Positions 8,006 through 14,270 of a stretch of DNA of 15,978 bases are shown here, piece after piece (the stretch's first letter is position 1; every line of letters begins with the position of its first letter). The position numbers were made by a program, and so were the translations under genes. The notes under the pieces are model-generated. The model was not told the DNA's origin and did no database searches. It worked only from the letters and a program-made list of their open reading frames with translations. Origin of the DNA: Firmicutes bacterium UBA3910 (GTDB lineage: Bacteria > Bacillota > Limnochordia > Darwinibacteriales > Darwinibacteriaceae). Location of the stretch: NCBI GenBank assembly GCA_002391465.1, contig DGFC01000098.1:1-15978 (forward strand), given 5' to 3'.

Positions 8006-8709
8006 TCCGCTTAGGTAATGATTGGGATGGGGTAATTGGAGATCAGTTTAGGCAGGATTACTATCTTAAGCTGAGGCAGTTTCTCCTGGAGGAATACAGG
8101 ACTAGGATCATCTATCCCGATAAGTGGGATATTTTCACCGCCCTCCGTACAACCCCTTACGCAAATGTCAGGGTAGTTATTTTGGGCCAAGACCCTTACC
8201 ACGGGCCAAACCAGGCCCATGGCTTGGCTTTTTCGGTGAAACCGGGGGTACCAAGCCCACCTTCCTTGCTGAACATATTCAAGGAGTTGAATAGAGATTT
8301 GGGGATCCCCCTGCCCAACAATGGGTATTTGATACCCTGGGCGAAGCAGGGCGTTTTACTGCTCAACACAGTGCTCACCGTCAGGGCAGGTCAAGCCGCT
8401 TCCCACCGGGGAAGGGGCTGGGAGGATTTTACCACTGCAGTGATTGAAAAGCTTAACGCTAAAGACGATCCCATCGTCTTTTTGCTCTGGGGCAGGCATG
8501 CCCAGAGCAAAGGGGCTTTACTTTCTAACAAAAAGCATTTAGTCTTAAAGGCGGCACACCCGAGCCCCCTTTCTGCTAACCGGGGCTTCTTTGGGTGCCG
8601 TCATTTTTCCCGGGCTAATAAATTCTTAGAGGAGAATGGCTTCGCGCCCATTGACTGGCGCATCCCTGATATAAATTGCAACCGGGCAGGGAAAGATTCT
8701 TCCGCTTAG
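7996..8709 (+). CDS. ung: Uracil-DNA glycosylase, family 1
   Basis: It excises uracil from DNA, starting base-excision repair. The 237 residues are slightly longer than the usual 220-230 because of a short C-terminal tail. Seen: motif GQDPYHGP at 64-71 with the catalytic Asp66, the conserved Asn124 in LLLNTVLTVR, the uracil-proximal LLWG, and HPSPLSANRGFFG at 188-200 with His188 of the leucine/intercalation loop. These identify UNG family 1 without ambiguity. The ATG at 7996 lies inside the end of the preceding nuclease gene, with AAGGGGG about 8 bases upstream, so the two are probably co-translated. The pairing of two nucleic-acid enzymes may or may not have functional meaning. Confidence 0.97.
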   Translation: MAVVRLGNDWDGVIGDQFRQDYYLKLRQFLLEEYRTRIIYPDKWDIFTALRTTPYANVRVVILGQDPYHGPNQAHGLAFSVKPGVPSPPSLLNIFKELNRDLGIPLPNNGYLIPWAKQGVLLLNTVLTVRAGQAASHRGRGWEDFTTAVIEKLNAKDDPIVFLLWGRHAQSKGALLSNKKHLVLKAAHPSPLSANRGFFGCRHFSRANKFLEENGFAPIDWRIPDINCNRAGKDSSA

Positions 8710-8734
8710 AATTATTCCTAGAGAGGTGAATGTG

Positions 8735-9862
8735 GTGCAAAAACGCAGATTAGGAAAACCAAATCAAGATGTATCGCTGCTGGGATTCGGCTGTATGCGT
8801 CTGCCCACGCTGCCAGGGGGCGAAGTGGATGAGGCTGAGGCGATCCGGATAATTCGTTACGGCATTGATAACGGCATTAATTACGTCGATACCGCTTACA
8901 ACTACCACGGAGGCAAGAGCGAAGTTGTCCTGGGTAAAGCCCTGCAGGACGGCTACCGGGAAAAAGTCTTTATTGCCGATAAACTCCCCATGTGGATGGT
9001 GAAGGAGTCGGAAGACTGTGAACGGATCCTAAACGAACAGCTGGAGCGCTTGAATGTGGATTACATTGACTTTTACCTGCTCCATGCCCTAAATCGGGAA
9101 ACCTGGCATCAGGCGAAGAAACTGAACGTGTTGGAATTTATTGAAAAGGCCAAGCAAGACGGCCGCATTAGGCACGTGGGCTTTTCCTTCCATGATGAGC
9201 TTTCCGCCTTTAAAGAGATAGTAGACGGTTACGACTGGGAGTTCTGCCAGATCCAATACAACTACATGGACGAGGATTACCAAGCAGGGAAAGAGGGGCT
9301 GAAATACGCTGCAGATAAGGGTCTGGGCGTGATTATTATGGAACCGCTCCGTGGCGGTAGTCTGGTTAAGAACATTCCGCCCCAAGTGCAGGAAGTGTTT
9401 GATCAGGCGCCTGAAAAGAGGACGGCTGCCGCTTGGGCCTTTAGATGGCTCGCCAACCAGCCGGAGGTCAGTCTCATTTTAAGCGGCATGGGTACACTGG
9501 ATCAAGTTCAGGAGAATATTAATACGTTAGACAGTGCTCTGCCCAATGCTCTGAGTGAAGCAGAACTGGCAGTTATTGAAAAAGCGAAGGCAGCCTTTTT
9601 GGAGCGGATCCAGATTCTCTGCACCGACTGCCGTTACTGCCTGCCCTGTCCGCAGGGTGTGGCCATACCCAGGGTGTTCAGGCTGTTTAACGATGCCAGT
9701 GTTTATAACGCCTTTGATTCCATGCGCTGGCAGTATGAAAACATGATCAAAAAAGCTGAGGACGCTGGACGCTGCATCGCCTGCGGGCAATGCGAAGAGG
9801 TCTGTCCCCAGCAGTTGAACATTATCGAAACGCTAGAGCGTGCCCACAACGCCTTTGCTTGA
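8735..9862 (+). CDS. Aldo/keto reductase with C-terminal 4Fe-4S ferredoxin domain
   Basis: This 375-residue oxidoreductase has an N-terminal aldo/keto reductase barrel and a C-terminal iron-sulfur domain, an arrangement common in anaerobes; the substrate is unknown. Seen: the catalytic tetrad Asp52 and Tyr57 in DTAYNYHGG, Lys83 in ADKLPMW and His117 in DFYLLH. The first cluster motif CTDCRYCLPCPQG uses Cys296, 299, 302 and 305; the second, CIACGQCEEVCP, uses Cys347, 350, 353 and 357. The start is the GTG at 8735, placed correctly behind GAGAGGTGA (8721-8729); in-frame GTGs at 8726 and 8732 lie inside or too close to that site. It begins 25 bases after ung, probably in the same transcript. Its 3' end overlaps the convergent niaX gene by 30 bases. 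Confidence 0.9.
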   Translation: MQKRRLGKPNQDVSLLGFGCMRLPTLPGGEVDEAEAIRIIRYGIDNGINYVDTAYNYHGGKSEVVLGKALQDGYREKVFIADKLPMWMVKESEDCERILNEQLERLNVDYIDFYLLHALNRETWHQAKKLNVLEFIEKAKQDGRIRHVGFSFHDELSAFKEIVDGYDWEFCQIQYNYMDEDYQAGKEGLKYAADKGLGVIIMEPLRGGSLVKNIPPQVQEVFDQAPEKRTAAAWAFRWLANQPEVSLILSGMGTLDQVQENINTLDSALPNALSEAELAVIEKAKAAFLERIQILCTDCRYCLPCPQGVAIPRVFRLFNDASVYNAFDSMRWQYENMIKKAEDAGRCIACGQCEEVCPQQLNIIETLERAHNAFA

Positions 9863-10360
9863 GGCGGTTTTCTGGAGGGGCACGCCTGCCCTTACTAGGC
9901 TGCGGTATAGCACTAAAGTCAATCCGCTGTCCAGAATGTGGTGCAGTGCGGTACCGATACCGACCACTACTAGTGCTTGGTAGAAATCAAAGCCGAAGGG
10001 CATGGTGATCAAAGCTTCTCCCAGGGCGTGGATGGGTAGGACGAGTAGTAACACCTGCCAGAACTTTAGGCCTCTGCGGTAGAGGTGGGCGCCTATTACC
10101 CCGAAGAACACGTGGATAAAGGCCCGGGCCGCAACAATGGGCCCCAGCGTCACCAGAAAACCTAGGGTGGAGCCTAGGCCTACCAGAGCCGCTACCCAGG
10201 GACTGATGGACATGGCCAGAAGGGAAGGCAGGTGACTGCCTAATGTGGCTGAAAAGGGCGGTATGGCAATTTGCAGCCAGCCCTGAAAGGCTAAGGGGAT
10301 GGCTAAGGCAACAGCTGTGAGCAGTGCCCCATAGAGTAGTTCTTTCACCGTGAGACGCAT
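9833..10360 (-). CDS. niaX: Niacin ECF transporter S component
   Basis: This 175-residue membrane protein has five to six hydrophobic helices and the compact size of energy-coupling-factor substrate-binding (S) components. In this family NiaX captures niacin and works with a shared EcfA/EcfA'/EcfT module, which is not in this window. Seen: an N-terminal helix LLYGALLTAVALAIPLAF, a loop with FSATLGSHLPSLLAM, then helices around SISPWVAALVGLGSTLGF and LLLVLPIHALGEALIT. The start ATG is behind GGAGTGA, 4 bases away. It is transcribed divergently from niaR and shares its operator, which is the best evidence for the substrate: NiaR is a niacin-responsive repressor. Without the neighbour one would say only S component of unknown vitamin. 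The stop lies 30 bases inside the end of the opposing aldo/keto reductase gene. Confidence 0.82.
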   Translation of the reverse strand: MRLTVKELLYGALLTAVALAIPLAFQGWLQIAIPPFSATLGSHLPSLLAMSISPWVAALVGLGSTLGFLVTLGPIVAARAFIHVFFGVIGAHLYRRGLKFWQVLLLVLPIHALGEALITMPFGFDFYQALVVVGIGTALHHILDSGLTLVLYRSLVRAGVPLQKTASSKGVVGTL

Positions 10361-10375
10361 TCGATCACTCCTGAC

Positions 10376-10403
10376 TTAACACCTGTATATACACCTGTAT
10401 AAT
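10376..10403 (+). promoter_or_regulatory. Predicted niaR promoter
   Basis: TTAACA (10376-10381, five of six to the -35 consensus) is spaced 16 bases from a perfect TATAAT (10398-10403). The start point would fall near 10410, about 38 bases before the niaR ATG. The whole element lies within the repeat operator, as expected for autoregulation. Confidence 0.6.
10379..10401. promoter_or_regulatory. Probable NiaR operator between niaX and niaR
   Basis: ACACCTGTATA occurs twice, at 10379-10389 and 10391-10401, with an exact 12-bp period; a partial third ACACC follows at 10404. The junction of the two copies contains the 10-bp palindrome TGTATATACA (10384-10393). The site overlaps the predicted -10 boxes of both divergent promoters, so a bound repressor would shut off niaX and also limit niaR. 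Assignment to NiaR rests on position next to its gene and on the repeat; binding itself is inferred. Confidence 0.7.
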
Positions 10404-10427
10404 ACACCATTGTTAGGTTCTTAGCAA
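10399..10427 (-). promoter_or_regulatory. Predicted niaX promoter
   Basis: On the minus strand TTGCTA (10427-10422) is spaced 17 bases from TATTAT (10404-10399), five of six to the -10 consensus. Its -10 box shares bases with the -10 box of the niaR promoter, so the two polymerases would compete and both would be blocked by protein on the direct repeats. Confidence 0.55.
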
Positions 10428-10447
10428 GGGGTGGGGAGGTTAATAGT

Positions 10448-10969
10448 ATGGGTCAGGAAAAGCGGAGATCCGAGATTGTGAAGCTGTTACAGGCAGCCGA
10501 AAAGCCCATAACCGGGGCGGAACTCAGTGCCCGTTTCGGTGTGACGCGCCAGATAATTGTGGGTGACGTAGCGGTACTGCGGGCCCGGGGTGAAGAAATA
10601 ATTGCAACTCCCCGGGGGTATATCCTTTTCAAAAGCTCCGGAGAGGCTCCCCTGCGGAGGACCTTTGCTGTCCGCCACAGCGGAGAGCGGACTGAGATTG
10701 CAGCTGAACTCTTTTTGATAGTACGTCTCGGGGGCACTGTGGTTGACGTGACGGTGGAGCATCCCGTCTACGGTGAACTGAGGGGTAATCTGCAGATTAT
10801 GACAGAAGACGATGTGGAGCAGTTCCTCCGCAGTTTGACAGAACACAAGGCAGAGCCCCTTTTGGTCTTAACCGGAGGTTACCATCTCCATACGGTGGAA
10901 GCAGCGGATACGGAAACGATGGAGCAGATCCACGCCGGCCTGCGCCAGGCGGGATATTTGGCGGAATAA
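10448..10969 (+). CDS. niaR: Niacin-responsive transcriptional repressor, 3H-domain
   Basis: NiaR (YrxA) represses NAD-synthesis and niacin-uptake genes when nicotinic acid is available. The 173 residues match the family length. Seen: an N-terminal winged helix-turn-helix at about 8-60 (ITGAELSARFGVTRQIIVGD is the reader region), then the metal-binding 3H domain with His77 in RHSG, Glu87 (or Glu83) in the following helix, His105 in VEHPVYGEL, and His146 and His148 in GGYHLHT. These correspond to the ligands that hold nickel in the Thermotoga NiaR structure. The ATG at 10448 follows GGGGAGGT at 10433-10440. It lies opposite niaX across a shared operator and appears to head an operon with udk and two further genes, an unusual grouping. 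Confidence 0.93.
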   Translation: MGQEKRRSEIVKLLQAAEKPITGAELSARFGVTRQIIVGDVAVLRARGEEIIATPRGYILFKSSGEAPLRRTFAVRHSGERTEIAAELFLIVRLGGTVVDVTVEHPVYGELRGNLQIMTEDDVEQFLRSLTEHKAEPLLVLTGGYHLHTVEAADTETMEQIHAGLRQAGYLAE

Positions 10970-10990
10970 GCGGGAAAGTTGGTGGCTGAG

Positions 10991-11605
10991 ATGATGATTG
11001 TGGGGGTAGCAGGTGGTACCGGCTCAGGTAAGACAACCTTTGCTAAGGCTTTGAGTAAACTCGTGCCAACCCAGGCAGTGATAATTACCCAGGACTCATA
11101 TTACGCATCCTTTTCGGAGTTGAGCTTTGAAGAAAGGGTTAAGATTAACTACGATCACCCGGACTCCTTTGAAGACAGCCTCCTAATTGAACACTTAAAG
11201 ACACTGCGCCGGGGGGAGAGCATCGAGGTACCCGTTTATGATTTTGCCGCTTACACCCGCAGTCAAGATGTGATTAAGGTTGAGCCTGTGCCCATTGTGA
11301 TCGTGGAGGGTATCTTGGTTTTGGCCAATCCCGAGCTGCGCAGGCTGTTTGATCTCAAGATTTTTGTTGATAACGATCCCGATGTACGGGTGCTGCGCCG
11401 CCTGATCAGAGACGTGAAGGAGCGGGGCAGGACGTTAGATTCGGTCCAGACCCAGTACTTAAAAACGGTGAAGCCCATGCACGAGGCGTATGTGGAACCG
11501 TCGAAGAAATACGCGGATTTGATTGTACCGGAGGGAGGCTTTAACACAGTGGCCTTAACTACGGTAGCCGCGCTACTCAAGGAGTACTTACGGCAGAGGG
11601 GGTAA
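10991..11605 (+). CDS. udk: Uridine kinase
   Basis: It phosphorylates uridine and cytidine to UMP and CMP with ATP or GTP, the salvage route for pyrimidine nucleosides. Seen: Walker A GGTGSGKTT at 8-16, the QDSYY acidic and aromatic segment with the catalytic-type Asp, NYDHPDSF in the nucleoside site, VPVYDF, then IVEGILVL and the C-terminal RLIRDVKERGR with the LID arginines. With 204 residues it is full length. The start is not certain: ATG at 10991 was preferred (GGTG at 10981-10984), but GTG at 10982 (three residues longer) or ATG at 10994 are possible. It begins about 20 bases after niaR and ends 4 bases before the next gene. Phosphoribulokinase belongs to the same superfamily, but the motifs here fit Udk better. 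Confidence 0.92.
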   Translation: MMIVGVAGGTGSGKTTFAKALSKLVPTQAVIITQDSYYASFSELSFEERVKINYDHPDSFEDSLLIEHLKTLRRGESIEVPVYDFAAYTRSQDVIKVEPVPIVIVEGILVLANPELRRLFDLKIFVDNDPDVRVLRRLIRDVKERGRTLDSVQTQYLKTVKPMHEAYVEPSKKYADLIVPEGGFNTVALTTVAALLKEYLRQRG

Positions 11606-11609
11606 GGCA

Positions 11610-11939
11610 GTGGCCAATTTACCAGTTGCCATTTTTAACGGGTTAGTCTGTACCAGTAACGGCCTATACCGCATTTCCGATCTAACTCCGGAGGAAGGGC
11701 GGGAATTGATTGCGCGGCACGGTTTTGTTTCCGCGGTGGGCCATGCGGCCAGCGCGGCAGTCTTAAGTGAGGTATTGGGCGTCGAGATCGAAATGAACCG
11801 CATTCAGTACCGACAGCAGGTAAACCAGAAGGCTATTGCCCTAGTGTTAAAGGTGCGACCGCCTGAAGGGGAGATTCTCAATGCGGAGCAGATGCGGGAG
11901 ATTGGTTTTGATTTGAAGCTGATGGAACGGCTTTATTAG
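11610..11939 (+). CDS. DUF1874 (STIV B116-like) protein, AcrIII-1/Crn2-type ring-nuclease family
   Basis: This 109-residue protein belongs to the family of Sulfolobus virus B116 and Bacillus YddF. Members studied from archaeal viruses (AcrIII-1) and from type III CRISPR loci (Crn2) cut the signalling molecule cyclic tetra-adenylate. Seen: IFNGL near the N-terminus, then FVSAVGHAAS at 39-48 with the catalytic-type His45, NRIQY at 63-67, and KVRPPEGEIL at 81-90 with Arg83 and Glu86, which match the conserved active-site Arg and Glu. A Ser common near the N-terminal Asn is not conserved here (GL replaces the usual TS/AS). It starts at GTG behind AGAGGGGG and is packed 4 bases after udk, in a housekeeping operon and not beside any visible CRISPR or phage gene. 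Membership is clear; ring-nuclease activity in this host is inferred. Confidence 0.85.
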   Translation: MANLPVAIFNGLVCTSNGLYRISDLTPEEGRELIARHGFVSAVGHAASAAVLSEVLGVEIEMNRIQYRQQVNQKAIALVLKVRPPEGEILNAEQMREIGFDLKLMERLY

Positions 11940-11953
11940 GCAGGGGTGGGGGA

Positions 11954-12835
11954 GTGAAGCGGAGTTTTATCAATCTGGTTCTACTGGGCGGAGTGGCAGC
12001 TATCTCCACTTCGGCCGTTTTGATCCGGCTGGCCGCAGCTGAGCCGGCAGCTATCGCCTTTTACCGCCTGCTCTTTGCCGCGCTCATGCTGGCACCTTGG
12101 GCAGTAGGGCAGAACAGAGTGGTAAAAATTGGTAGAAAAACTCTTTTAACGACTCTTGCGGGGGGCATTTTCCTTGCCCTCCATTTTCTCTTTTGGATGA
12201 CTTCCCTAGAAAAAACCTCGGTAGCTTCTTCAGTAGTGTTGGTGACTACCCAGCCTCTCTGGGTCTTTCTCCTTTCTGTCTTTTTACTCAGGGAAAAACC
12301 GACAAAAACGATGTGGCTGGGCTTGGCCTTGGCCCTAATCGGTTCAGTTGTGGTTGTATTCACCCAATCTGAAGGCGGCCAGTCCCGTCTGGTAGGTAAC
12401 CTCTTGGCAGTAGCCGGGGCGATTATGATGGCCTTTTACTTCCTCGTGGGCCGGCGCCTCAGGCGCGATTTACCATTAGCCCTTTACTCAAGCCTAGTCT
12501 ACGGCAGCAGCAGCCTTGTGTTGGGGATCTTTATGCTGTTCACCCGCACCCCCTTTACAGGTTACGAGTCCAATACCTGGCTTATCTTTCTCTCCCTAGC
12601 CTTTATCCCCACCGTTTTGGGCCACAACAGCCTAAACTGGGCGCTGAAGTATCTGCCTGCAACCATGGTCAGTGTGGTGATCCTAGGGGAACCCTTAGGC
12701 GCTAGTCTGTTTGCTGTCCTAATTCTCAAAGAAGTGCCCGCACTCTTGGAAGTGGCGGGAAGCCTTTTAACCCTAGGCGGTATCTTCTTAGTTTATTGGG
12801 GCGATCCCACAAGGCTGGAAGAAACAGTCGAATAG
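11954..12835 (+). CDS. EamA (DMT-superfamily) transporter
   Basis: This 293-residue membrane protein has about ten hydrophobic segments arranged as two EamA repeats, roughly residues 5-135 and 147-285. Seen: the N-terminal GGVAAISTSAVLIRLAAAEP with the family pattern of an early helix followed by PAAIAFYRLL, the SVASSVVLVTTQPLWVFLLS region closing the first repeat, and HNSLNWALKYLPATMVSVV, then LGEPLGASLFAVLILKE in the second. These are characteristic of drug/metabolite transporters. The family exports or imports many small metabolites, so the substrate cannot be named. It starts at GTG 14 bases after the DUF1874 gene, with AGGGG upstream, and looks like the last gene of the niaR operon. Confidence 0.88.
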   Translation: MKRSFINLVLLGGVAAISTSAVLIRLAAAEPAAIAFYRLLFAALMLAPWAVGQNRVVKIGRKTLLTTLAGGIFLALHFLFWMTSLEKTSVASSVVLVTTQPLWVFLLSVFLLREKPTKTMWLGLALALIGSVVVVFTQSEGGQSRLVGNLLAVAGAIMMAFYFLVGRRLRRDLPLALYSSLVYGSSSLVLGIFMLFTRTPFTGYESNTWLIFLSLAFIPTVLGHNSLNWALKYLPATMVSVVILGEPLGASLFAVLILKEVPALLEVAGSLLTLGGIFLVYWGDPTRLEETVE

Positions 12836-12873
12836 ATCTAGTGGTGGTGCTGAAAAGCTAACCAGGAAGAGCC

Positions 12874-12897
12874 ATCCGATTAAAAGTCGGATTATTC
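12874..12897 (+). terminator. Weak hairpin after the EamA gene
   Basis: ATCCGA (12874-12879) pairs with TCGGAT (12887-12892) around a 7-nt loop, followed by TATTC. It sits about 40 bases past the stop and could end the operon transcript, but the stem is short and the T-run poor. The remaining bases up to the aminotransferase gene show no convincing promoter. Confidence 0.35.
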
Positions 12898-12987
12898 TGC
12901 TAACAACAATACAACTCTTTATCAAGGAATTGGGAGATGTTTGCAGAATATGTATTTATGATTAAGAAACGAAAGGTGGCCGGTTTA

Positions 12988-14148
12988 ATGATTAAAAAGA
13001 TGTTAAACCAGCGGGTGCAAGACATAAAACCCTCGGGGATCCGCAAGTTCTTCGATATTGCTGCCACGATGGAAGGGGTAGTGTCCCTCGGCATAGGCGA
13101 ACCCGATTTTCCTACGCCCGCCAATATTTTGCAGGCTGGCATAGATTCAATGCGTGAGAGGGGTACCGCCTACACTGCCAATGTGGGCCTTGTGGAGCTG
13201 CGCCAAGCGATCAGCAGGTACTTGGCCAACCGTTTTAAGCTGGAGTACGATCCCGAGGAACAGATCCTCGTGACAGTGGGAGCGAGCGAAGCGGTGGATA
13301 TTGCCCTCCGGGCAATTGTCTCCCCCGGTGATGAGGTGCTTGTGCCTGAGCCAACTTACGTTTCTTACGGCCCTACCGCTTACATGGCGGGAGCTAAAGT
13401 CGTACCCGTGCCTACCTTTGAAAAGGACAATTTTAGACTCACTGCGGATGTGATTAAGGAAAGGATAACCCCCAAAACCAAGGCCATCATTTTCTGCTAT
13501 CCTAACAACCCCACCGGTGCGGTCATGGAGGAGCAGGATCTAAAGGAGATCGCGGAAGTTCTGCGTCAGCACGACATCCTAGTTATTTCCGATGAAGTGT
13601 ATGCTGAGCTGGTCTACGGGATCAAACACACATCAATTGCGTCCTTACCTGGGATGGCAGAACGGACCTTACTCATCAGCGGTTTCTCCAAGGCCTTTTC
13701 CATGACGGGCTGGCGTTTAGGCTATGCCTGCGGGCCAAACGAGTTGATTGGGGCCATGAAAAAGATTCATCAATACGTGATTATGTGTGCTCCCACCACC
13801 GCCCAATGGGCGGCTATTGAGGCCTTAGAAAACGGCTGGGATGCGGTGAGGGAAATGGTGGTGGAGTATGATAAACGGAGGAAAGTGATAGTGAATGGCT
13901 TCAGAGCCTTGGGACTTTCCTGCTTTGAGCCCCAAGGCGCCTTTTACTGCTTCCCCCGCATTTCTGACACCGGCTTAAGCTCAGATGAGTTCGCCAACAG
14001 GCTGCTTGAGGCTGAAAAGGTGGCTGTCGTACCTGGCTCGGCCTTCGGCGACAGCGGCGAAGGGTTTATCCGCTGTTCCTACGCCTACTCCATTGCTGAC
14101 ATTCAGGAGGCCCTAAGGCGTATAGGCTCGTTCTTGGATACGCTGTAG
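12988..14148 (+). CDS. Class I/II pyridoxal-phosphate aminotransferase
   Basis: This 386-residue aminotransferase is of the fold-type I group that includes PatA and many aspartate/alanine aminotransferases; the amino donor and acceptor cannot be decided from sequence. Seen: RVQDIKPSGIRKFFDIA at the N-terminus, SLGIGEPDFPTP at 33-44, the PLP contacts YPNNPTG at 171-177 with Asn174, SDEVYAELVYG at 201-211 with Asp202 and Tyr205, the Schiff-base Lys235 in SGFSKAFSMTGWRLGY, and the carboxylate-binding Arg362 in GFIRCSYA. The start is the ATG at 12988, with GAAAGGTGG at 12971-12979; an upstream in-frame ATG at 12937 has no ribosome binding site. It is followed by a repeat and a strong terminator and appears to be a single-gene unit. 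Confidence 0.93.
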   Translation: MIKKMLNQRVQDIKPSGIRKFFDIAATMEGVVSLGIGEPDFPTPANILQAGIDSMRERGTAYTANVGLVELRQAISRYLANRFKLEYDPEEQILVTVGASEAVDIALRAIVSPGDEVLVPEPTYVSYGPTAYMAGAKVVPVPTFEKDNFRLTADVIKERITPKTKAIIFCYPNNPTGAVMEEQDLKEIAEVLRQHDILVISDEVYAELVYGIKHTSIASLPGMAERTLLISGFSKAFSMTGWRLGYACGPNELIGAMKKIHQYVIMCAPTTAQWAAIEALENGWDAVREMVVEYDKRRKVIVNGFRALGLSCFEPQGAFYCFPRISDTGLSSDEFANRLLEAEKVAVVPGSAFGDSGEGFIRCSYAYSIADIQEALRRIGSFLDTL

Positions 14149-14162
14149 ATAAAGCGTAAAAT

Positions 14163-14228
14163 GGAGACATAGACAGAGACAGAAACAGAAAGAGAAAGAG
14201 AGATAGAGATAAAGAAAAAGATAAAGAT
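14163..14228 (+). repeat. Purine-rich hexamer minisatellite, eleven in-phase units
   Basis: Eleven consecutive hexamers run without a single indel: ggagac, atagac, agagac, agaaac, agaaag, agaaag, agagat, agagat, aaagaa, aaagat, aaagat. The last base of a unit is the main pyrimidine position, and apart from one T in the second unit the other five positions are purines. Neighbouring units are identical in pairs, as if formed by stepwise duplication. The plus strand is almost pure A/G and the minus strand C/T. It lies between the aminotransferase stop and the terminator. No frame through it has a plausible start codon and ribosome binding site, so it is probably untranslated. Confidence 0.85.
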
Positions 14229-14233
14229 AGATC

Positions 14234-14261
14234 AAACAGCCGTCCCGCAGGACGGCTGTTT
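14234..14261. terminator. Bidirectional terminator between convergent genes
   Basis: AAACAGCCGTCC (14234-14245) and GGACGGCTGTTT (14250-14261) form a perfect 12-bp stem with a 4-base loop. Runs of A before and T after make it read as a terminator on both strands. For the minus-strand methyltransferase (stop at 14271) it lies 9 bases past the stop and is followed by the pyrimidine side of the hexamer repeat, a long C/U-rich tail. For the plus strand it closes the aminotransferase transcript. Confidence 0.9.
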
Positions 14262-14270
14262 CACATCTGT

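Noticed and set aside
5788..8059. Shared 13-base string TTTAGGCAGGATT between the aroK-nuclease gap and the ung coding region
   Set aside because: One or two such matches are expected by chance in 16 kb, and the second copy is ordinary coding sequence for ung.
12937..12987. Upstream ATG that would lengthen the aminotransferase by 17 residues
   Set aside because: No ribosome binding site precedes it, while GAAAGGTGG is well placed for the ATG at 12988 and the family starts there.
14169..14234. Possible Arg/Lys-Asp repeat peptide encoded by the hexamer array
   Set aside because: An in-frame TAA lies at 14157-14159 and no ATG, GTG or TTG with a ribosome binding site precedes the repeat; the ATG at 14161 is in another frame and stops after three codons.
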